A stretch of 7,890 nucleotides of DNA from Pedobacter sp. UBA2067 (GTDB lineage Bacteria > Bacteroidota > Bacteroidia > Sphingobacteriales > Sphingobacteriaceae): contig DDAD01000003.1 of NCBI GenBank assembly GCA_002333205.1, forward strand, positions 11,270 through 19,159, in the 5' to 3' direction. Made by a program: the position numbers and the translations under genes. The notes below the pieces were generated by a model. It did not search any database. It had not been told where the DNA came from and worked only from the letters and a program-made list of their open reading frames with translations. Shown in pieces: positions 1-4,694 of this stretch. How positions within the stretch are numbered: position 1 is the first letter of the stretch; every line of letters begins with the position of its first letter.

Positions 1-328
1 TAAAGTCGGTTACCAATGGTACACCCTGAATAGGGGTGCAGGTGAACTTAGCGCCAAATAACTCTTCTTTGAAGGATACCTCATGGATACTTTTCCAGGA
101 GATGTCTTTGAAGTTCATGGTGATACCAAGGTTCCCCGGTTCGCAGTAGAAAATGCGTTTGTTGGTCACCGCGATACAGTCGGGCAACAAGTTCACCGCA
201 GGCTTCTTCTGTACGGCAATGTACAGCAGTTCTTCGTTGCTGCTCAGCATGTCCGTTAGCTTTCCAAGGACTTTATCTATAGCTTTCGGGTCTTGTTCAT
301 CAAGCAGAAATTTATCAGGTATCATCAT
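1..328 (-). CDS. Bacterial PH-domain protein, 5' part only (3' end beyond left edge)
   Basis: The reverse strand is open from an ATG at 326-328 to the window edge, giving 109 residues with no stop. Residues about 30-95 match the bacterial pleckstrin-homology family (YokE-like/bPH type): NEELLYIAVQKKPAVNLLPD (31-50), then ITxxR-type TNKRIFYCEP (55-64), NLGITMNFKDISW (66-78) and a KEELFGAKF strand (88-95). Longer relatives often carry a C-terminal SHOCT segment, but that part is not visible here. There is no signal peptide or membrane segment in the visible part, so it is probably cytoplasmic. Bacterial PH folds are thought to mediate binding or oligomerisation; the specific role is unknown. 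A second ATG follows directly (323-325) and could be the true start. It lies 5 bases after the rsmI stop, so the two are probably co-transcribed. Confidence 0.8.
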   Translation of the reverse strand, partial: MMIPDKFLLDEQDPKAIDKVLGKLTDMLSSNEELLYIAVQKKPAVNLLPDCIAVTNKRIFYCEPGNLGITMNFKDISWKSIHEVSFKEELFGAKFTCTPIQGVPLVTDF

Positions 329-333
329 GGTGT

Positions 334-1059
334 TTATTTGTAGTCTTTATCCTTTGATTTATTCTTTTTTTCTTCGGGTTTGCCTGCTACACAAATTACG
401 AATTCTCCTTTCAGGATATTGTTAGTAAAGTGTGATTTTATTTCAGCAATGCTGCCACGAACGGTTTCTTCGTACATCTTGGTGAGCTCGCGACTGACCG
501 AAGCCAGGCGGTCTTCGCCGAAGTATTCTTCGAATTCTTCAAGCGTTTTCAGCAGGCGGTGCGGACTCTCGTAGAGCACGATGGTACGTTCCTCTTCGGC
601 CAGTTTCTTCAGGCGGGTCTGGCGACCTTTTTTCACCGGCAGGAAACCTTCAAACACAAAGGCGTCTGTGGGTAGGCCAGAGTTCACCAGTGCAGGGACG
701 AAAGCAGTGGCACCCGGTAAACACTCCACTTCTATACCTTCCTTCAGGACCTCCCTCGATAGGAAGAACCCGGGATCAGAAATGGCTGGCGTGCCCGCAT
801 CTGAGATCAGCGCAACCACCTTGCCTTCTTTTAAAAAGCGGATGATCTCTGAAGTAGCTTTGTGCTCATTATGCTGGTGGTGGGAGTAGGCCTTTTTGTC
901 TATGCCAAAGTGCTTTAGTAATGGGGCACTGGTGCGGGTATCTTCAGCTAAAATTACATCAGCTTCCTTTAAAACGCGGACGGCCCTGAAGGTCATATCT
1001 TCCAGGTTGCCGATGGGTGTAGGCACCAGAAATAGCTTACCAAACGTATTATTCTCCAA
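334..1059 (-). CDS. rsmI: 16S rRNA (cytidine(1402)-2'-O)-methyltransferase RsmI
   Basis: RsmI uses S-adenosylmethionine to methylate the 2'-hydroxyl of C1402 in the 16S rRNA decoding centre, in the cytoplasm. The 241-residue product shows the family landmarks in order: LVPTPIGNLEDMT (11-23), AEDTRTSAPLLKHFG (38-52), LISDAGTPAISDPG (84-97), LPGATAFVPALVNSGLP (114-130), FEGFLP (136-141), ESPHR (164-168) and GEFVICVAG (218-226). This is the tetrapyrrole-methylase fold. It is shorter than E. coli RsmI (about 286 residues), lacking the C-terminal domain; instead it ends in a lysine-rich tail (231-241). The start is TTG at 1057-1059. No in-frame ATG or GTG lies between it and the serS start, and the next internal Met (22) falls inside the PIGNLED motif, so TTG is the only sensible start. 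It is divergent from serS and followed closely by the PH-domain gene. Confidence 0.95.
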   Translation of the reverse strand: MENNTFGKLFLVPTPIGNLEDMTFRAVRVLKEADVILAEDTRTSAPLLKHFGIDKKAYSHHQHNEHKATSEIIRFLKEGKVVALISDAGTPAISDPGFFLSREVLKEGIEVECLPGATAFVPALVNSGLPTDAFVFEGFLPVKKGRQTRLKKLAEEERTIVLYESPHRLLKTLEEFEEYFGEDRLASVSRELTKMYEETVRGSIAEIKSHFTNNILKGEFVICVAGKPEEKKNKSKDKDYK

Positions 1060-1067
1060 ACTCTTGT

Positions 1068-1075
1068 TATCTTTG
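1068..1075 (+). promoter_or_regulatory. Candidate serS promoter, Bacteroidota -7 element
   Basis: TATCTTTG is a perfect match to the Bacteroidota primary-sigma -7 consensus TAnnTTTG and lies 18 bases before the serS ATG, in the 34-base gap between the divergent rsmI and serS starts. Transcription would begin near 1079-1083, giving a very short A-rich leader (A7 run at 1078-1084) with no Shine-Dalgarno, as is usual in the phylum. I see no good -33 TTTG element about 19-20 bases upstream, so this rests on the -7 box and its position. No perfect reverse-strand equivalent for rsmI is visible between 1060 and 1200. Confidence 0.5.
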
Positions 1076-1093
1076 GTAAAAAAATAATTAATA

Positions 1094-2365
1094 ATGCTGC
1101 AAGTTAACTATATCCGTGATAATAGAGAGAAAGTTTTAGAACGCTTAAGTGTACGTAATTTCAAACAGACTGAAGTGGTGGATCAAATCATTCAGCTGGA
1201 TGAATCGCGTAAGCAAATCCAAACTTCCCTGGATCAGATATCGGCTATAGCAAACTCCAGCGCACGCCAGATTGGTGAGCTGATGCGTACCGGTAAAAAA
1301 GAAGAGGCGGAGGCCTTGAAAGCACAGACCGGCAGCAACAAAGAGCAGATCAAGAGCCTGTCTGAGCAACTGACGGACATTGAAGCACGTTTATTCAATC
1401 TGATCGTACAGGTACCTAACCTGCCGAATGAGCTGGTGAAAGCAGGTATAACCGCTGATGATAACGAAGTGGTGTTGCTACATGGTGAACCTGCTGCTTT
1501 GCCTGAAGGTGCTTTGCCACACTGGGAGCTTGCTGCAAAGTACGACATCATCGACTTCGAATTGGGCGTGAAGATCACAGGTGCTGGTTTCCCGGTTTAC
1601 AAGGGGAAGGGTGCACGTTTACAACGCGCGTTGATTAACTTCTTTCTGGACCATGCTACTGCTGCGGAATACCGCGAAGTGCAGGTGCCGCACATGGTGA
1701 ATGAAGCGTCTGGTTTTGGAACAGGACAGCTGCCGGATAAAGAAGGACAGATGTATCATGCAGGTATGGATAACCTTTACCTGATCCCAACTGCAGAAGT
1801 TCCTGTAACTAACCTCTACCGTGATGTGATCCTTAAAGAAGAGGAATTACCGGTTAAGCATACGGCATATACACCTTGTTTCCGCCGCGAAGCGGGTTCT
1901 TATGGTGCCCACGTGCGTGGTTTAAACCGCTTGCACCAGTTTGATAAGGTAGAAGTCGTACAAATCGTACATCCGTCTAAATCTTACGAGGTGTTGGAAG
2001 AGATGAGCAGTTATGTTCAGAGCCTGCTACAGGAGCTTGGACTCCATTACCGCGTACTACGTTTATGTGGTGGCGATATGGGCTTTACCTCTGCAATGAC
2101 CTACGATATGGAAGTTTGGAGTGCAGCACAGCAACGCTGGTTAGAAGTGTCTTCTGTGTCTAACTTTGAAACCTATCAGGCAAACCGTTTGAAACTACGT
2201 TTCAAAGGCCAGGGGGGGAAAACGCAACTTGCACATACGTTAAATGGTAGCGCTTTGGCACTGCCGCGGATTGTGGCTTCCATCCTTGAAAATAATCAAA
2301 CAGAAAAAGGTATTAAGATCCCGGAAGCCTTGGTTAAATACACTGGTTTCGAATACATCGACTAA
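1094..2365 (+). CDS. serS: Serine--tRNA ligase
   Basis: This class II synthetase charges tRNA-Ser (and tRNA-Sec where present) with serine in the cytoplasm. The 423-residue length is normal for bacterial SerRS. Residues about 1-105 form the N-terminal domain with the long helical arm (roughly 28-102) that grips the tRNA-Ser variable arm. The catalytic core follows: motif 1 region GKGARLQRALINFFLDHA (171-188), the serine-binding TAE loop in IPTAEVPVTN (231-240, T233 and E235), motif 2 CFRREAGSYG with RGLNRLHQFDKVE (262-287, R264/E266), and motif 3 HTLNGSALALPRIVASILEN (381-400, catalytic R392). All key residues are present, so it should be active. The start is ATG at 1094, which gives the usual MLQVNYIR-type N-terminus. 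It is monocistronic, ending at the hairpin terminator at 2380-2416. Confidence 0.98.
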   Translation: MLQVNYIRDNREKVLERLSVRNFKQTEVVDQIIQLDESRKQIQTSLDQISAIANSSARQIGELMRTGKKEEAEALKAQTGSNKEQIKSLSEQLTDIEARLFNLIVQVPNLPNELVKAGITADDNEVVLLHGEPAALPEGALPHWELAAKYDIIDFELGVKITGAGFPVYKGKGARLQRALINFFLDHATAAEYREVQVPHMVNEASGFGTGQLPDKEGQMYHAGMDNLYLIPTAEVPVTNLYRDVILKEEELPVKHTAYTPCFRREAGSYGAHVRGLNRLHQFDKVEVVQIVHPSKSYEVLEEMSSYVQSLLQELGLHYRVLRLCGGDMGFTSAMTYDMEVWSAAQQRWLEVSSVSNFETYQANRLKLRFKGQGGKTQLAHTLNGSALALPRIVASILENNQTEKGIKIPEALVKYTGFEYID

Positions 2366-2379
2366 ATCTATCGATCATA

Positions 2380-2416
2380 AAAAAGCCCCTGCTGAATATT
2401 TCAACAGGGGCTTTTT
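2380..2416. terminator. Bidirectional Rho-independent terminator between serS and the convergent small gene
   Basis: A 12-base-pair stem is formed by AAAAAGCCCCTG (2380-2391) and CAGGGGCTTTTT (2405-2416). After one C-A mismatch the pairing continues by four pairs around a TAT loop. The GC core is followed by T runs on both strands (TTTTTATTT on plus; the A6 run at 2379-2384 gives T6 on minus). It begins 14 bases after the serS stop and lies just beyond the stop of the convergent gene at 2430, so it can end both transcripts. Confidence 0.88.
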
Positions 2417-2429
2417 ATTTTGAAGTTGA

Positions 2430-2738
2430 TTATAAAATCAAGATAAGTACCAGAACGATGATGATAATTGCACCTACAGAAAGGTAAACACCTCCACCCA
2501 TTGCGCGGGCTTGGTTTTTCATCTCTTTAAGTTCTTTACGTAATGCTTTTCTTTCTGATTTAGAAAGGTCCGACTTGTCCATGTTTTTAATCTCTTCCAC
2601 ACGGTCGGTGATTCTTTTTAACTGCACTTGCTGTTCAGCAGTAAGCTCAACTTTGTCCTTACGGTCTGCAGCCATGGTTGGGTTTGCACTAAATCCTAAG
2701 ATAAATACAAGCGCTAAAGCGTAAACTAATTTTTTCAT
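2430..2738 (-). CDS. Small exported or membrane protein with signal peptide, charged helix and extreme C-terminal membrane anchor
   Basis: I know no assigned function. The 102-residue product has three parts. Residues 1-23 are a Sec signal peptide (MKK, hydrophobic VYALALVFILGFS, likely cleavage after TMA or TMAA). Residues about 26-80 are hydrophilic, rich in Lys, Glu and Arg and strongly helix-forming (LTAEQQVQLKRITDRVEEI, then SERKALRKELKEMKNQAR), suggesting a short coiled coil. Residues 84-102 (VYLSVGAIIIIVLVLILIL) are a membrane helix that ends the protein with no residue after it. I recall similar small proteins in Bacteroidota, with an ERKALRKELK-type segment and a GGVYLSVGAIIII-type end, annotated as hypothetical. 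After cleavage the charged part should face the periplasm, anchored by the C-terminal helix. It is convergent with serS and shares its terminator; its start reads CATATGAAAAA, like the SIMPL gene. Confidence 0.8.
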   Translation of the reverse strand: MKKLVYALALVFILGFSANPTMAADRKDKVELTAEQQVQLKRITDRVEEIKNMDKSDLSKSERKALRKELKEMKNQARAMGGGVYLSVGAIIIIVLVLILIL

Positions 2739-2803
2739 ATGATTTCGTTTTAATTAACTCGTCAAGAACAAAAAACCTACCAAAAATGATTAAATCCAAA
2801 AAC

Positions 2804-2844
2804 ACGCGGGGAGCTTTACAGCCTCAAAGGCTTAAAAGCCGCGT
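2804..2844. repeat. Nested imperfect inverted repeat
   Basis: On the plus strand the elements are ACGCG (2804-2808), bulge GGGA, GCTTT (2813-2817), ACA, GCCT (2821-2824), loop CAA, AGGC (2828-2831), TTA, AAAGC (2835-2839) and CGCGT (2840-2844). Each pairs with its mirror, giving a three-tier hairpin with one 4-base bulge and a small internal loop. It lies 66 bases upstream of the small gene at 2738. It could be a structured leader, a second terminator arm for the SIMPL transcript (the minus strand continues GTTTTTGG), or nothing. A competing small stem, GGCTT/AAGCC (2829-2840), is also possible. Confidence 0.45.
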
Positions 2845-2850
2845 AAATGC

Positions 2851-2874
2851 AAAAGGCAGTGTACACTGCCTTTT
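2851..2874 (-). terminator. Perfect 24-base palindrome, probable terminator of the SIMPL gene
   Basis: AAAAGGCAGT (2851-2860), GTAC, ACTGCCTTTT (2865-2874) is a perfect palindrome giving a 10-base-pair stem with a GTAC loop. On the minus strand it lies 72 bases after the SIMPL gene stop and ends in TTTT, as an intrinsic terminator would; the T run is short and then broken (TTTTGCATTT). There is no gene on the plus strand that it would need to end, as serS already stops at 2380-2416. A binding site for a dimeric protein is the alternative reading of such perfect symmetry. Confidence 0.6.
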
Positions 2875-2946
2875 ATAATTTGGTTTCCTAAAGATTAACA
2901 ACGCCCATGAATATGCTGCGTCTAAGTGTCTACTCTTCTAAACAGC

Positions 2947-3645
2947 TTATTTGATTTCAAAAACCACGTTGACGGTGTAGCTTAGTTTGATTTGTTTAAA
3001 GTCAATCTCTGCAGATGATTCTGCCATGTCTGCTGCGGAAGATTTCATCATCATGGTGTTTGCGCGATATGCCTGTGGATACACTTCATTGTTGATCTCC
3101 TGAATGTCTAGTGCACTACCCAGCTTATCACCTATAGATTCTACCATAAAGTTTGCCTTCTGCTTCGCATTTTGCAGGGCCTTCACTTTAAGTTCCAACT
3201 TCAGTCGATCAATTTTCGAATAGTCATAGCTTTCAATGTTGGTGTAAGCAATGCCTTTTGGATCAATAGCAGCAATGATGTCATTGTACCGGTTCAGGTC
3301 ATTTACCTTCAGGCGGTATTGTTTGCTGGCCAGAAATTCAGGGTTCTTTTTCTTGTCGCGTGTAGCGTAGGAAGAAAGGCTGTTTACCGTAAGGCTTTCC
3401 TTGGAAAGGCCGGCCTGCTGCACGGCACGGAACAGTTGATTTTCAAGGGTAGTGATGTCAATCCTGTTCTTGTTGTTGTTATCCTTGAAGTATTCCTTCA
3501 GGGAAATGCCGACGTAGATGATATCTGGAGTAACTTCAGCTTCTGCAACGCCGCTTACGGTGATCTTCTTACGAAGGTCTACTTGTTGTGCAAAGCTGCT
3601 AAGGGAAAATAAGGCAACAAAGGCCAGGGCAAATAGCTTTTTCAT
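2947..3645 (-). CDS. Secreted SIMPL-domain (DUF541) protein
   Basis: The 232-residue product is a member of the SIMPL/DUF541 family, whose best-known bacterial member is E. coli YggE; the biochemical role is unsettled (envelope or oxidative-stress links have been reported). Residues 1-19 are a Sec signal peptide (MKKLFALAFVALFSLSSFA, cleavage before QQ), so the mature protein is periplasmic. The domain starts with ITVSGVAEAEVTPDIIYVGI (28-47), continues with ELKVKALQNAKQKANFMVES (151-170) and IGDKLGSALDIQEI (171-184), and ends in a beta strand, LSYTVNVVFEIK (221-232). The reading frame opens 10 codons earlier (ATG at 3675), but only the ATG at 3643-3645 puts the signal peptide at the N-terminus. 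It follows lspA by 59 bases with no clear terminator, so it may belong to the ileS-lspA transcript or have its own promoter. Confidence 0.88.
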   Translation of the reverse strand: MKKLFALAFVALFSLSSFAQQVDLRKKITVSGVAEAEVTPDIIYVGISLKEYFKDNNNKNRIDITTLENQLFRAVQQAGLSKESLTVNSLSSYATRDKKKNPEFLASKQYRLKVNDLNRYNDIIAAIDPKGIAYTNIESYDYSKIDRLKLELKVKALQNAKQKANFMVESIGDKLGSALDIQEINNEVYPQAYRANTMMMKSSAADMAESSAEIDFKQIKLSYTVNVVFEIK

Positions 3646-3704
3646 ATGTGTGTGTTTATCAGTTAAACGAAACAAGATAAGAAAATGCTACATGCCCGGC
3701 TTTA

Positions 3705-4307
3705 TTAGTCTTCGACGATCTCGTTATTGATGCCGATTTCTTCAACAACTTCCTCTTTGAAGTAATGGCTTTGGAATATCATGATCAGCACAACACCTAC
3801 AGATATCGCTGCATCTGCAATGTTGAATACTGGTCTGAAGAAGATGTAATCTTCTCCGCCCCAGATGGGCACCCAATTGGGGAATACACCTTCCAATATC
3901 GGAAAGTATAACATATCAACCACACGGCCATGGAACAGGCTGGCGTAGTTCCAGATCACACCGTAAAATACCGAATCAATAATATTTCCCAGTGCGCCGG
4001 CAAAGATGAGGGCCACATTTAGAATGAGCCCTCTATGGTACTTGTGACGGATTAAATAGTGCAGGCCGTAACCAATTCCGCCTACCGCTGCAATTCTGAA
4101 TAAGGATAAAGCCAGTTTACCGAACTCCCCGCCAAACTCCAACCCAAAGGCCATTCCATTATTTTCAGTGTAATGAATGATGAACCATTCTCCAAGGATG
4201 TTGAACTCCTGACCCATAGACATATTGGTCTTGATCCAAATCTTTGAAGCCTGGTCGATAAATAATACTAAAAATATAATTAATAAAGGTTTAGTATAGC
4301 CTTTCAT
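3705..4307 (-). CDS. lspA: Lipoprotein signal peptidase (signal peptidase II)
   Basis: LspA is an inner-membrane aspartyl protease that cuts the signal peptide from diacylglyceryl-modified prolipoproteins. The 200-residue product shows the family motifs: IDQASKIWIK with D18 in the first membrane helix, YTENNGMAFG (46-55), AGALGNIIDS (103-112) with N108 and D111, GRVVDMLYF (127-135) with catalytic D131, and FNIADAAISVG (161-171) with catalytic D165. Membrane helices lie near 6-24, 64-86, 94-112 and 163-180. It is longer than E. coli LspA (164 residues), owing mainly to an insert between D131 and the last helix (about 136-158, with NWVPIWGGEDYIFFRP), typical of Bacteroidota as I recall, and a short acidic C-terminal tail. 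Its ATG overlaps the stop of the upstream DksA-like gene (TAATG), indicating translational coupling. Confidence 0.97.
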   Translation of the reverse strand: MKGYTKPLLIIFLVLFIDQASKIWIKTNMSMGQEFNILGEWFIIHYTENNGMAFGLEFGGEFGKLALSLFRIAAVGGIGYGLHYLIRHKYHRGLILNVALIFAGALGNIIDSVFYGVIWNYASLFHGRVVDMLYFPILEGVFPNWVPIWGGEDYIFFRPVFNIADAAISVGVVLIMIFQSHYFKEEVVEEIGINNEIVED

Positions 4308-4690
4308 TACGCCTGCTTCAGTTTTGCTTCCATGCTAAGCGTTGCATGTGGTACAGCCATTAAACGCTCTTTCTGGATTAACTTACCAGTTTCACGACAA
4401 ATGCCGTAGGTTTTATTTTCAATACGTACCAGTGCATTCTCCAGGTTATCAATAAATTTCTTCTGGCGTGCTGCTAACTGGTTTAATTGTTCTTTCTCCA
4501 GGGTTGCAGAACCGTCTTCCAGTGTCTTGTAAGTACCTGATGTATCTTCGGTTCCGTTAGAATTCGGGCTGCTTAGCGAGTTGCTTAGTGACAAGAATTC
4601 CTCTCTAGCCATACGTAACTTCTCCTGAATCAATGTTTTGAATTCCTGAAGTTCGCTGTCTGAATACCTTGTCTTCGTAGTCTTTTCCAT
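4307..4690 (-). CDS. TraR/DksA-family protein with degenerate zinc finger
   Basis: DksA-family proteins enter the RNA polymerase secondary channel and alter promoter response, often with ppGpp. This 127-residue product has the family layout: an N-terminal helix (10-40), a Ser/Asn-rich link (34-53), a tip-like segment LEDGSATLEKE (57-67), a second long helix (65-93) and the zinc-finger region YGICRETGKLIQKERLMAVP with HATLSMEAK (95-123). The canonical finger is C-x2-C ... C-x2-C; here only C98 remains, the others reading T101, S119 and A122. Zinc binding is therefore unlikely, though GKLI, the RL and the VPHATL core that shape the fold are kept. E. coli DksA is 151 residues; this is nearer the shorter TraR/YteA-like proteins. 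It starts 4 bases after the ileS stop and overlaps lspA by one base. A role in RNA polymerase control is inferred from the family only. Confidence 0.88.
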   Translation of the reverse strand: MEKTTKTRYSDSELQEFKTLIQEKLRMAREEFLSLSNSLSSPNSNGTEDTSGTYKTLEDGSATLEKEQLNQLAARQKKFIDNLENALVRIENKTYGICRETGKLIQKERLMAVPHATLSMEAKLKQA

Positions 4691-4694
4691 TATT

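Larger units (their letters stand above)
2739..2946. other. Non-coding interval of 208 bases with two hairpins
   Basis: I find no gene in this stretch between the SIMPL gene stop and the small-protein start. From right to left (the direction of transcription on both sides) it holds an unremarkable 72-base stretch (2875-2946), the 24-base palindrome (2851-2874), the nested hairpin (2804-2844) and about 65 AT-rich bases with TTTTTG runs on the minus strand. The last stretch should contain the promoter of the small gene. The best matches there to TAnnTTTG are each one base off: the reverse complement of 2772-2779 (TAGGTTTT) and of 2781-2788 (CATTTTTG). I therefore do not call a promoter. Confidence 0.6.

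Noticed and set aside
153..425. Plus-strand open frame of 90 codons
   Set aside because: It runs antisense to the PH-domain gene and the end of rsmI, and its translation resembles no family I know.
380..1087. Plus-strand open frames at 380-574, 581-889 and 896-1087
   Set aside because: All are antisense shadows of rsmI, which has full family motifs.
1145..1578. Minus-strand open frames at 1145-1369 and 1234-1578
   Set aside because: They are antisense to the serS N-terminal half and have no recognisable domain.
2212..2218. G7 run in serS as a possible frameshift site
   Set aside because: The frame reads through it as Gln-Gly-Gly-Lys into an intact motif 3, so nothing is broken and no recoding is needed.
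3646..3675. Upstream ATG for the SIMPL gene adding MFRLTDKHTH
   Set aside because: It would place ten polar residues before the signal peptide; the ATG at 3643-3645 gives a normal MKK signal peptide, and the same CATATGAAAAA start is seen at 2738.
3646..3704. Terminator or strong promoter between lspA and the SIMPL gene
   Set aside because: I see no convincing stem with a T run on the minus strand and no clean TAnnTTTG element, so neither is called.
3172..3730. Plus-strand open frames at 3172-3612 (146 codons) and 3518-3730
   Set aside because: They are antisense to the SIMPL gene, whose signal peptide and domain motifs show the real strand.
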